A model generated the notes under the pieces. The model was not told where the DNA came from and did not search any database. It saw only the letters and a program-made list of their open reading frames with translations. DNA of 7,272 nucleotides from Bradyrhizobium sp. Lineage in GTDB: Bacteria > Pseudomonadota > Alphaproteobacteria > Rhizobiales > Xanthobacteraceae. Numbering within the stretch: position 1 is the first letter of the stretch; each line of letters begins with the position of its first letter. The stretch is from assembly GCA_013695565.1 (NCBI GenBank), contig JACDAG010000432.1:1-7272 (forward strand), given 5' to 3'. Made by a program: the position numbers and the translations under genes. Shown here one piece after another: positions 1 through 6,112 of this stretch.

Positions 1-6
1 CTCTTG

Positions 7-36
7 AGGGTGGGCACGCTGCGCTTTGCCCACCCT
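7..36. repeat. Palindromic intergenic repeat after the TSUP permease gene
   Basis: A perfect 10-bp inverted repeat (AGGGTGGGCA at 7-16, its complement at 27-36) surrounds a 10-base loop. It begins 11 bases beyond the stop codon of the permease gene. No T-run follows the stem in the minus direction, so it is not a canonical intrinsic terminator, although the stem could protect an mRNA 3' end. Its sequence resembles a GGGTGGGCA-type repeat I associate with Bradyrhizobium-like genomes; that family assignment is from memory. The palindrome itself is seen directly. Confidence 0.7.
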
Positions 37-47
37 ACGCGCTCACG

Positions 48-818
48 TCACCGCAACACGCCATCCAGCGCCGGCAGGCCGAAGATCACGGCGGCCGCGA
101 TCAGGGCGTAGCAGATCGCGCGGAACAGCGCCTCGCTGGCGCGGCCGAACAGCAACGCGCCGAACCAGACGCCGATGCCGTAGACCGGCCCGACAATGAA
201 CGAGAATTTGATGGCGTCTGCTGTGATCAGCCCGGTCAGGGCGTAGCTAACGACGGAAAAAAAGTCCGAGGCGCCGAAGAACAGCAGGATGTTGGCGCGC
301 GCGGTAACGGACGCGATCGGGCGTCCGAGCCAGTAGCCGACGATTGGTGGTCCGCCGGTCTGCGCCAGTCCGCTGCAAAAGCCGGACAGGCCACCGATGC
401 CGATGGAAATCGAGGTGTGGTCCTTGCCGCGGTAGCGCCAGCCGGACAGCAGCAGCAGCAAAAGTGCAAACACGAAGGCGGAAATGATCCAGCGCGTCGT
501 CACCGGTTCGAGCCGGCTGAGAAAGTAAGTTCCGATCGGGACACCGACGAAGGCGCCGAGCACCATGATCGCGGTGGCCTTGCGGTCGGCCTGCTTCCAC
601 GCGTTCGGGATCAGCGGTGCGGCCGCGATGAAGTCGATGATCAGCAGCAATGCCGCAACCAGCCGGGGTGCGGCGATACTGCTCGCCAGCGGCATGAAGA
701 TCAGGGCGGAGCCGAAGCCGGAAAATCCGCGCGCCGTTCCCGATACGAACGCGATCACGCAGATTGCGATCGCGGCGTTGAGGCTGATGCCTGCAGGGAT
801 GAAGCCTTCGAGGCTCAT
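48..818 (-). CDS. TSUP family (TauE/SafE-like) membrane permease
   Basis: A 256-residue, very hydrophobic inner-membrane protein with about seven to eight likely membrane segments (roughly residues 12-30, 50-70, 80-100, 109-127, 135-155, 172-195, 203-225 and 230-250). It shows the two-half architecture of the TauE/SafE (TSUP) family. The glycine-rich motif GFSGFGSALI (31-40) lies in the first half and GFCSGLAQTGGPPIVGYWL (146-164) in the second. Family members export or import small anions and sulfur compounds such as sulfite, sulfoacetate or thiosulfate; the substrate here cannot be read from sequence. The length is normal for the family. The ATG at 818 is preceded only by an A-rich stretch (AAGAAAAACAAC) and no clear Shine-Dalgarno. 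The gene starts 73 bp after the pheT stop on the same strand, with no obvious terminator between, so read-through from the pheST operon is possible but a functional link is not implied. Confidence 0.9.
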   Translation of the reverse strand: MSLEGFIPAGISLNAAIAICVIAFVSGTARGFSGFGSALIFMPLASSIAAPRLVAALLLIIDFIAAAPLIPNAWKQADRKATAIMVLGAFVGVPIGTYFLSRLEPVTTRWIISAFVFALLLLLLSGWRYRGKDHTSISIGIGGLSGFCSGLAQTGGPPIVGYWLGRPIASVTARANILLFFGASDFFSVVSYALTGLITADAIKFSFIVGPVYGIGVWFGALLFGRASEALFRAICYALIAAAVIFGLPALDGVLR

Positions 819-891
819 GTTGTTTTTCTTGGCCGTATTCTTGCAGGCGTTTGGGAACGTGACGTCCGAAAGCCGCTCACGCCGTTCGGCA

Positions 892-3315
892 TCATGCCCG
901 CAACGTGCCGCCGGTCTTCCTGGTCACTTCAGCGACGATCTTCGCCGCCACCGCATCGATCTCCTGGTCGGTCAGCGTCTTCTCGCGCGGCTGGATGGTC
1001 ACGGCAATCGCGACCGACTTCTTGGCCTCGTCGATGCCCTTGCCCTCATAGACGTCGAATACGGTGACACCCGTGATCAGCTTCTTGTCGACGCCTTGCG
1101 CTGATCGCACGATGTCGCCCGCCTTGACGCCGCGGTCGACGATGAAGGCGAAATCGCGCGACACCGGCTGGAACGCGGAGAGTTCGAGCACCGGCTTGGC
1201 GCGGGTCGGCTTCTGCTTGGCATCGGGGACGCGGTCGAGAATGACTTCGAACGCGATCAGCGGGCCGTCGGCGCCGAGCGCCTCCAGTGTGCGCGGATGC
1301 AGCTCGCCGAAATAGCCGAGCACGTTCTGCGGCCCGATCTGGATGGTGCCGGAACGTCCCGGATGCAGCCAGCTCGCGCCACCGGGCACGATCTGCAGCG
1401 CCTGCATCGGCGCGCCGGCCGCCGCGAGCACCGCGAAGGCATCGGCCTTGGCGTCGAGCGCGTCGGTCTCGGCCGAACCGGACCAGTGCCGCCCCATGCC
1501 CTTCGCGGAGGCAAAGCCATGGCGCACGCCCGAGGCTGCGACAAACTGGTTCTCAGGCTTGTCGCCTTTGAACACCTGGCCGACTTCGAACAGCGCCACA
1601 TCCGACGAGCCGCGATTGGCATTGGCCTGCGCTGCCGCGATCAAGCCCGGCAGCAGGCTCGGCCGCATGTCCGACAGATCGGACGCAATCGGGTTGGCGA
1701 GCGCAAGCTCGGCCTGTCCGCCGCCGAACAATTCGGCCGCGGGCTTTGAAATGAACGACCAGGTCACCGCCTCGACCATGCCGCGCGCGGCCAGCGCGCG
1801 CTTGGCGAGGCGGGTGCGAATCTGGATCGTGGTGAGAACCGGCTTGCGTGGCGCATCGCCGCGCTCGAACGGTGTCATCGGCACCTTGTCGACGCCGACG
1901 ATGCGCACGACCTCCTCGACGAGGTCGGCCTTCCCGTGCACATCGGTGCGCCAGGACGGCACGGCGACCTTCACCACCGGTCCATTGCCCGCCACCATGA
2001 AACCGAGATGGCTGAGGATGCGCTTCATTTCGACCAGCGGCACTTCGATGCCGGCGAGGCGTTTGACCTCGCTCAGCGGAAAATCGATCACGCGGTCTTC
2101 GCCGAAGGCGTTTCCGACCACGACGTTTTCCGATGGCGTGCCGCCGCACAATTCCATCACCAGTTTGGTCGCTAGTTCAAGGCCGGGCACCATGAAGGCC
2201 GGATCGACGCCGCGCTCGAAACGGTAGCGCGCGTCCGAATTGATGCCGAGCTTGCGGCCGGTCTGCGCGATGTTGATCTCGTTCCACAGCGCCGATTCGA
2301 TCAGCACGTCGGTCGTGTTCTCGTCGCAGCCGGAGGCTTCGCCGCCCATGATGCCGGCCAGTGACTCCACGCCGTGCTCGTCGGCGATCACGCAGATGCC
2401 GGTGTCGAGCGGGTAGGTGCGCCCATCGAGCGCCAGCAGGCTCTCGCCGTCGCGCGCGCGGCGCACGGTGAGATTGCCCGTCACCTTTTTGGCGTCGAAC
2501 ACATGCAGCGGCCGGGCGCGGTCGTATGTCATGAAGTTGGTGATATCGACCAGCGCATTGATCGGTCGCAGCCCGATCGAGGTCAGCCGCTTCTGCAGCC
2601 ATTCCGGCGACGAGCCGTTCCTGACGCCGCGCACCAGCCGCAGCGCGAAGCTCGGGCACAGCGTGGCGTCCTCGACCGTCACCTTCACCGGGCAGGGGAA
2701 TTCGCCCTTGACCGGCTTGATACCGGGGTCCTTGAACTTGCCCATGGCGGCGGCGGAAAGATCGCGTGCGATGCCGTGCACGCCGGTGCAATCCTGCCGG
2801 TTCGGCGTCAGGTTGATCTCGAGCATGGGATCGCCGAGCCCGGCCCATTGCGCGTAGGCAGTGCCGACCGGCGCATCGGCCGGCAGCTCCATGATGCCGT
2901 CATGGTCTTCGGAAATCTGCAGCTCGGCCGCCGAACACAGCATGCCGCGGCTTTCGACGCCGCGGATCGTGCCGACGCCAAGCGTGATGTTCTTGCCGGG
3001 AATGAATGTGCCCGGCGGAGAGAACACGCTGATCAGGCCCGCCCGCGCATTCGGCGCGCCGCAGACGACCTGCACCGGCGCGCCCAGGCCTTGTTCGTTT
3101 TTTGCGCCAGTGTCCACCATACACACGCGCAGCCGATCCGCATTCGGATGCTGCTCGGCCGAAATCACCCGCGCAATCGAGAACGGCGCCAGCGCCTTCG
3201 CCTTGTCGTCGATATGCTCGACCTCGAGCCCGATCATGGTGAGCTTGTCGGCAAGCTTTTCCAGGGGCTCGTCGGTATCGAGATGTTCCTTCAGCCAGGA
3301 GAGCGTGAATTTCAT
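892..3315 (-). CDS. pheT: Phenylalanyl-tRNA synthetase beta subunit
   Basis: An 807-residue PheT, the usual length for a bacterial beta subunit. With PheS it forms the cytosolic (alpha-beta)2 enzyme that charges tRNA-Phe. Visible domains in order: the N-terminal segment, then an EMAP-II/OB-type tRNA-binding domain (about 40-150) with HPNADRLRVC at 56-65; the B3/B4 core with NRQDCTGVHGIARDLS (172-187), which in this family carries the editing site; the B5 domain (about 404-475); the synthetase-like core; and the C-terminal FDX-ACB anticodon-binding domain (about 711-806), starting near FQPVSRDFAFIVD. No truncation or frameshift is seen. The ATG at 3313-3315 overlaps the stop of the upstream DUF559 gene as ATGA. 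A weak purine-rich site (GAGAAG, 3324-3329) lies 8 nt upstream. PheT translation therefore probably depends in part on coupling to the inserted nuclease gene. Confidence 0.98.
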   Translation of the reverse strand: MKFTLSWLKEHLDTDEPLEKLADKLTMIGLEVEHIDDKAKALAPFSIARVISAEQHPNADRLRVCMVDTGAKNEQGLGAPVQVVCGAPNARAGLISVFSPPGTFIPGKNITLGVGTIRGVESRGMLCSAAELQISEDHDGIMELPADAPVGTAYAQWAGLGDPMLEINLTPNRQDCTGVHGIARDLSAAAMGKFKDPGIKPVKGEFPCPVKVTVEDATLCPSFALRLVRGVRNGSSPEWLQKRLTSIGLRPINALVDITNFMTYDRARPLHVFDAKKVTGNLTVRRARDGESLLALDGRTYPLDTGICVIADEHGVESLAGIMGGEASGCDENTTDVLIESALWNEINIAQTGRKLGINSDARYRFERGVDPAFMVPGLELATKLVMELCGGTPSENVVVGNAFGEDRVIDFPLSEVKRLAGIEVPLVEMKRILSHLGFMVAGNGPVVKVAVPSWRTDVHGKADLVEEVVRIVGVDKVPMTPFERGDAPRKPVLTTIQIRTRLAKRALAARGMVEAVTWSFISKPAAELFGGGQAELALANPIASDLSDMRPSLLPGLIAAAQANANRGSSDVALFEVGQVFKGDKPENQFVAASGVRHGFASAKGMGRHWSGSAETDALDAKADAFAVLAAAGAPMQALQIVPGGASWLHPGRSGTIQIGPQNVLGYFGELHPRTLEALGADGPLIAFEVILDRVPDAKQKPTRAKPVLELSAFQPVSRDFAFIVDRGVKAGDIVRSAQGVDKKLITGVTVFDVYEGKGIDEAKKSVAIAVTIQPREKTLTDQEIDAVAAKIVAEVTRKTGGTLRA

Positions 3316-3746
3316 AATGGTTGCTTCTCTTGTCCCCTCTCCCGCTTGCGGGGGAGGGTTAGGGTGGGGGCTCTCTCCGCGACGGCAGTCGCAATTGTTT
3401 CGAGCACACCGGCGCGATTTTCCATCACATCGAGATTGCTGAAACGGAGTACCTGAAAGCCTCGGGCCTCAATCACGGACGATCGAACCGCGTCAGCTCG
3501 CTCGGCTTGATCCGAAAAATGCTGCCCGCCGTCGAGTTCAACCACCAGTTTCGCCGCATGACAGGCGAAGTCGGCGATGTAGTTCTTGATCGGTACCTGG
3601 CGCCGGAATCCTATGCCGTTCAGCTTGTGATCGCGGAGTTCGGACCAGAGGATGCGTTCAGCATCGGTGGAATTTTTTCTGAGCTCGCGCGCGTTCGCTC
3701 GGAGCTTCTTCGGGACGTTCCAGGTGGGTTTTTCTGGATCAACCAT
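3312..3746 (-). CDS. DUF559 / Vsr-like PD-(D/E)XK endonuclease-type protein inserted between pheS and pheT
   Basis: A 144-residue protein with the DUF559 signature, a small restriction-endonuclease-like fold related to Vsr mismatch nucleases. The helical start is RANARELRKNSTDAERILWS (16-35). FRRQVPIKNYIADFAC (47-62) carries a candidate catalytic Asp59. ELDGGQH (70-76) supplies Glu70 and Asp72 in the E-x-D position plus Gln75 and His76. GFQVLRFSNLDV (96-107) ends the core. The candidate active-site residues are all present, so it may be an active nuclease; the biological role of DUF559 proteins is not established. The ATG at 3746 has GGAG (3753-3756) 6 nt upstream. Residues 126-144 are encoded by a GC-rich intergenic repeat, and the stop overlaps the pheT start (ATGA). 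Bases 3421-3720 are 58% GC against 69% in a 300-base pheT sample (1381-1680), consistent with foreign origin. Repeat copies flank the gene on both sides. Confidence 0.9.
   Translation of the reverse strand: MVDPEKPTWNVPKKLRANARELRKNSTDAERILWSELRDHKLNGIGFRRQVPIKNYIADFACHAAKLVVELDGGQHFSDQAERADAVRSSVIEARGFQVLRFSNLDVMENRAGVLETIATAVAERAPTLTLPRKRERGQEKQPL
3334..3380 (+). repeat. GC-rich palindromic repeat, copy A (overlaps the 3' end of the DUF559 gene)
   Basis: The core is CCCCTCTCCCGCTTGCGGGG followed by GAGGGTTAGGGTGGGGG and CTCTCTCCGC. CTCCCGC and GCGGGGGAG can form a stem with a TT loop and one bulged G. Copy A has the same orientation as copy C (3879-3926); the match extends outward to nACGG. 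Copy A supplies the coding sequence for the APTLTLPRKRERG part of the DUF559 C-terminus, and ends only 18 bases from the pheT start codon. Confidence 0.88.
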
Positions 3747-3762
3747 GGACAGCTCCGATGTG

Positions 3763-3806
3763 GAGAGACCCCCACCCCAACCCTCCCCCGCAAGCGGGAG
3801 AGGGGG
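3763..3806 (-). repeat. GC-rich palindromic repeat, copy B (inverted, upstream of the DUF559 gene)
   Basis: Read on the minus strand it starts CCCCTCTCCCGCTTGCGGGG, identical to copy A through the palindromic core and differing at a few positions in the G-rich arm (TTGGGGTGGGGG instead of TTAGGGTGGGGG, then TCTCTC). It is inverted relative to A and C. Copies A and B therefore bracket the DUF559 gene as an inverted pair, with B beginning just upstream of the DUF559 Shine-Dalgarno. Confidence 0.88.
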
Positions 3807-3878
3807 TTTCGACCGATCGTGTGGAGTGAGGATTCGCGTCCCTGCTATAAATGTTGCTTACCTCACGCGCGGTCCGTT

Positions 3879-3926
3879 CCCTCTCCCGCTCTTGCGGGGG
3901 AGGGTTAAGGTGGGGGCTCTCTCCGC
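3879..3926 (+). repeat. GC-rich palindromic repeat, copy C (downstream of the pheS stop)
   Basis: Same orientation as copy A. It differs by a two-base CT addition in the loop (CCCGCTCTTGCGGG versus CCCGCTTGCGGG) and one substitution in the arm (TTAAGG versus TTAGGG). The CTCTCTCCGC end and the following nACGG are shared with copy A. It lies 18 bases beyond the pheS stop. Between B and C are 72 bases (3807-3878) in which I see no gene. A and C are direct repeats about 545 bp apart (start to start). Confidence 0.88.
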
Positions 3927-3944
3927 AACGGTGGTCTCGGAGAC

Positions 3945-5027
3945 TCACGTGCTCAAGCCTCCCGCCAGTGTCGGGACGTCGAGCGGCTTGAAGCCGTAAT
4001 GGTTGAGCCAGCGCACGTCGCTGTCGAACAGCTGGCGCAAATCCGACATGCCATATTTGAGCATCGCGATGCGATCGATGCCCATGCCCCAGGCAAAACC
4101 CTGATAGATTTCGGGATCGATGCCGCAGGCGCGCAGCACGTTCGGATGCACCATTCCGCAGCCGAGGATCTCCAGCCAATCCTCGCCCTCGCCGAACCGG
4201 ATTTCACCCTTGTCGCGCCGGCACTGGATGTCGACCTCGAGCGAAGGTTCGGTGAACGGGAAGAACGACGGCCGGAACCGCATGTTGATGTGATCGACCT
4301 CGAAGAACGCCTTGCAGAACTCGTGCAGGATCCATTTGAGGTGGCCGAGATGCGAGCCCTTGTCGATGACGAGGCCTTCGACCTGGTGGAACTGCGGCGT
4401 ATGGGTCGCGTCGGAATCGATGCGATAGGTGCGGCCCGGGCAGATGATGCGGATCGGCGGCTGCTGGCCCAGCATGGTGCGCACCTGCACCGGCGAAGTG
4501 TGGGTGCGCAACAGCATGCGCGAGCCGTCTTCCTTTGGGTTGAAGAAGAACGTGTCGTGCATCTCCCGCGCCGGATGGCCTTCGGGGAAATTCAGCTTCG
4601 TGAAGTTGTAGTCGTCGGTCTCGATATCAGGACCCTCGGCGATGGCAAATCCCATATCGGCGAAGATGACGTTGACCTCCTCGAACACCTGGCTCAGCGG
4701 ATGGATGCGTCCCTGTTCGGCAACCGCATCGCGCAGCGGCAGCGTGACGTCGATGGTCTCGGAAGCAAGGCGGGCGTCGAGCGCGGCCGATTTCAGGATA
4801 TCGCGGCGGGCGGTCAGCGCCTGCGTGACCTTGTCCTTGGCGAGGTTGATCTTGGCGCCTTCCGTCTTGCGTTCGTCCGGCGACATCTTGCCGAGGGTCG
4901 CGAGCAGCGCGGAGATCGAGCCCTTCTTGCCGAGGGCTGCGACGCGCACCGCTTCGAGCGCGGCTTCGTCGCCGGCGGCGGCGATATCGGTGAGGATGGT
5001 GTTTTCGAGCGTTGCGAGATCGGACAT
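3945..5027 (-). CDS. pheS: Phenylalanyl-tRNA synthetase alpha subunit
   Basis: A 360-residue PheS, the catalytic class II subunit that activates phenylalanine and pairs with PheT. The N-terminal coiled-coil tRNA-binding arm spans about residues 1-90. Motif 1 follows near HPLSQVFEEV (109-118). Motif 2 covers RTHTSPVQVRTM (174-185) through GRTYRIDSDATHTPQFHQVE (198-217). FRPSFFPFTEPSLEVD (251-266) builds the active site. Motif 3 is GFAWGMGIDRIAML (310-323). The ATG at 5027 is chosen because AAGGTGA (5036-5042) sits 8 nt upstream and the protein then begins MSDLATLENTIL, typical for the family. An in-frame TTG at 5069 would add 14 residues without family support. The gene follows rplT after a 179-base gap holding a paired-hairpin repeat, and precedes the repeat-flanked DUF559 gene. 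Confidence 0.98.
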   Translation of the reverse strand: MSDLATLENTILTDIAAAGDEAALEAVRVAALGKKGSISALLATLGKMSPDERKTEGAKINLAKDKVTQALTARRDILKSAALDARLASETIDVTLPLRDAVAEQGRIHPLSQVFEEVNVIFADMGFAIAEGPDIETDDYNFTKLNFPEGHPAREMHDTFFFNPKEDGSRMLLRTHTSPVQVRTMLGQQPPIRIICPGRTYRIDSDATHTPQFHQVEGLVIDKGSHLGHLKWILHEFCKAFFEVDHINMRFRPSFFPFTEPSLEVDIQCRRDKGEIRFGEGEDWLEILGCGMVHPNVLRACGIDPEIYQGFAWGMGIDRIAMLKYGMSDLRQLFDSDVRWLNHYGFKPLDVPTLAGGLST

Positions 5028-5035
5028 GGCGACGG

Positions 5036-5042
5036 TCACCTT
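5036..5042 (-). promoter_or_regulatory. Shine-Dalgarno of pheS
   Basis: AAGGTGA on the minus strand, 8 nt before the ATG at 5027. It decides the pheS start in favour of 5027 over the upstream in-frame TTG at 5069. Confidence 0.75.
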
Positions 5043-5077
5043 TGGGGAGGGTGCGTGGCAGTCCGGCAAACGAAACC

Positions 5078-5170
5078 GTCATCATCCGCGAAAGCGGATG
5101 ATCCAGTAACCCCCGGGGTCAACGATCTAGGTCGGTGGTTACTGGATGCCCCGCTTTCGCGGGGCATGAC
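5078..5170. repeat. Paired-hairpin inverted repeat between rplT and pheS
   Basis: Two 34-base arms (5078-5111 and 5137-5170) are inverted copies of each other around a 25-base spacer. Each arm is also a hairpin. Arm 1 has ATCATCCGC / GCGGATGAT closed by GAAA (5081-5102); arm 2 has ATGCCCCGC / GCGGGGCAT closed by TTTC (5146-5167). The arms share the outer GTCAT, the CCGCGAAAGCGG core and ATCCAGTAACC. They differ at six positions that form three base pairs, and pairing is kept in both. No T-run follows, so it is not an intrinsic terminator. It resembles the GTCATnCCCGCGAAAGCGGG / ATCCAGTA repeats I know from alphaproteobacterial genomes (family from memory). Confidence 0.85.
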
Positions 5171-5206
5171 ACCGGAGTTGCAGAACGCAGCGAGCGTTTT
5201 TCGAGC

Positions 5207-5566
5207 TTACGCTGCGAGCGCAGACTTGGCCTTTTCAGCGATCGCCTGGAACGCCGCCGGCTCGGTGATGGCGAGATCCGACAGCACCTTGCGGTCCACC
5301 GTGATGCCCGACTTCGAGAGGCCGTTGATAAAGACGCTGTAGGTCATGCCGAACGGACGAACCGCGGCATTGATGCGCTGGATCCAGAGCGCGCGGAACG
5401 TGCGCTTCTTGCGCTTGCGGTCGCGGAAGGCATATTGCCCGGCCTTTTCGACCGCGGCCTTGGCGGCGCGGATGGTGTTCTTGCGGCGGCCGGAAAAGCC
5501 CTTGGCGGCCTTGTAGACTTTCTTGTGCTTGGCGTGAGAGGTCACACCGCGTTTGACGCGAGACAT
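5207..5566 (-). CDS. rplT: 50S ribosomal protein L20
   Basis: A 119-residue, strongly basic protein of full normal length. It opens with MSRVKRGVTSHAKHKKVYKA and continues with the highly conserved GFSGRRKN (23-30), AFRDRKRKKRTFRALWIQRI (46-65) and YSVFINGLSKSGITVDRKVL (76-95). L20 binds 23S rRNA early in large-subunit assembly. In several bacteria it also represses its own operon by binding the mRNA leader. The ATG at 5566 has AAGGA (5575-5579) 8 nt upstream. It follows rpmI by 79 bases, the usual pairing, and precedes pheS in the same direction. Confidence 0.98.
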   Translation of the reverse strand: MSRVKRGVTSHAKHKKVYKAAKGFSGRRKNTIRAAKAAVEKAGQYAFRDRKRKKRTFRALWIQRINAAVRPFGMTYSVFINGLSKSGITVDRKVLSDLAITEPAAFQAIAEKAKSALAA

Positions 5567-5645
5567 GACTGCTATCCTTAGATCTGAAATTAGGTGACGG
5601 ATCGCCGCGCGGATGCGGCTCGGCTAAAGCGAAACGCTGATACGA

Positions 5646-5846
5646 TCAGGCGTTCGGCAAGAAATACTTCTTGATGTTGTCGCCGTCGGTCTTGAACAGC
5701 ACGCGGGTGCCGCGGAGCTGACGAATCTGCTTCTTCGTCCGCTTGATCATGCCGTGGCGCTTGCCGGCGTGGGCCGACATCACTTTACCGGTGGCAGTCA
5801 CCTTGAAGCGCTTTTTAGCGCCTGACTTGGTCTTCAGCTTGGGCAT
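5646..5846 (-). CDS. rpmI: 50S ribosomal protein L35
   Basis: A 66-residue basic protein of normal length, beginning MPKLKTKSGAKKRFKVTATG, with the family-typical AGKRHGMIKRTKKQIRQLRG (27-46) and the terminal region DGDNIKKYFLPNA. It is a small structural protein of the large ribosomal subunit. The ATG at 5846 has a strong AGGAG (5853-5857) 6 nt upstream. It is the first gene of the rpmI-rplT-pheS-(DUF559)-pheT cluster. infC, which precedes rpmI in many bacteria, is not adjacent here; the next gene upstream is divergent. Confidence 0.98.
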   Translation of the reverse strand: MPKLKTKSGAKKRFKVTATGKVMSAHAGKRHGMIKRTKKQIRQLRGTRVLFKTDGDNIKKYFLPNA

Positions 5847-5867
5847 TTGGCTCTCCTATGGCCACAG

Positions 5868-5889
5868 AAAAACGCGCCCCGAGGGGCGC
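5868..5889 (-). terminator. Terminator-like hairpin in the rpmI leader (candidate attenuator)
   Basis: On the minus strand a 6-bp all-GC stem (GCGCCC/GGGCGC, 5884-5889 and 5874-5879) with a CTCG tetraloop is followed, after one G, by TTTTT (5872-5868). The T-run ends 10 nt before the rpmI Shine-Dalgarno and 21 nt before its start codon. On the plus strand the same stem is followed directly by TTTT (5890-5893), so it could act both ways. No gene ends here in either direction: upstream on the minus strand is the divergent promoter region, and on the plus strand lies antisense rpmI. It is therefore best read as a leader attenuator, which is an inference. Confidence 0.6.
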
Positions 5890-6009
5890 TTTTGCGGCTT
5901 GAAATGCTCGTTAGAGCGTTGAAAGTGCTCAGGTTTTTCCGAAAACGAAACCACCCGCACTGGGTCATCGACACGGCAGCCCTTAATCAGCCGGGCGATG
6001 AAGGCTGGG

Positions 6010-6038
6010 CTTATGGCAGACCAGAAGCCAATTGGCAA
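6010..6038 (-). promoter_or_regulatory. Candidate sigma70-type promoter for the rpmI operon
   Basis: On the minus strand TTGCCA (6038-6033) is followed by exactly 17 bases and then CATAAG (6015-6010). These match the consensus -35 at 5 of 6 and -10 at 4 of 6 positions. The start point would fall near 6003, giving a leader of about 155 nt that includes the terminator-like hairpin at 5868-5889. Placement in the divergent intergenic region fits. Single promoter calls of this kind in GC-rich genomes are often wrong. Confidence 0.35.
6027..6036. promoter_or_regulatory. Perfect 10-bp palindrome overlapping the candidate -35 box
   Basis: GCCAATTGGC is self-complementary and overlaps the candidate -35 element of the rpmI promoter, 76 bases upstream of the divergent secreted-protein gene. 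It could be an operator half-site pair. A 10-bp palindrome can also occur by chance, and no second copy is seen in the window. Confidence 0.2.
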
Positions 6039-6103
6039 CGATGAACCGGTAAACCCTGAGCTGCGACGTAGTCGTTGATGTCATCACCGTCTCAGCCCGG
6101 AGC

Positions 6104-6107
6104 AGGA
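6104..6107 (+). promoter_or_regulatory. Shine-Dalgarno of the secreted-protein gene
   Basis: AGGA lies 5 nt before the ATG at 6113, with a second purine cluster GGAG at 6099-6102. Together they support this start, which keeps the whole signal peptide. Confidence 0.5.
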
Positions 6108-6112
6108 CCAAA

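Noticed and set aside
819..891. Terminator or promoter between pheT and the TSUP permease gene
   Set aside because: Only a weak CCGAA/TTCGG stem with a large loop and no T-run is present, and no paired -35/-10 of reasonable quality is visible.
2374..3456. Plus-strand 360-codon open frame antisense to the 5' half of pheT
   Set aside because: The minus strand encodes unmistakable PheT here. The antisense product has low-complexity Arg/Ala composition and no family motif.
3844..3852. TATAAA-like box between repeat copies B and C as a promoter
   Set aside because: On the plus strand it would drive only antisense to pheS, and no fitting -35 is seen. The minus-strand reading TATAGC also lacks a convincing -35, so no promoter is called.
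5028..5069. Longer PheS start at the TTG at 5069
   Set aside because: The added 14 residues do not resemble PheS, and a good Shine-Dalgarno precedes the ATG at 5027.
5078..5170. Paired hairpins as an intrinsic terminator between rplT and pheS, or as an insertion sequence
   Set aside because: There is no T-run after either stem and no transposase. The structure fits a small palindromic repeat element better.
3999..5342. Plus-strand 447-codon open frame antisense to pheS and part of rplT
   Set aside because: It is a shadow of high-GC codon usage. It overlaps strongly recognised PheS and L20 on the other strand, is rich in Arg/Asp/His runs typical of antisense frames, and shows no recognisable domain.
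5856..6038. 60-residue minus-strand frame through the rpmI leader, as a possible leader peptide
   Set aside because: It would start at a TTG that coincides with the candidate -35 box, lacks a ribosome site, runs through the terminator stem, and has no run of a regulatory amino acid such as Phe.
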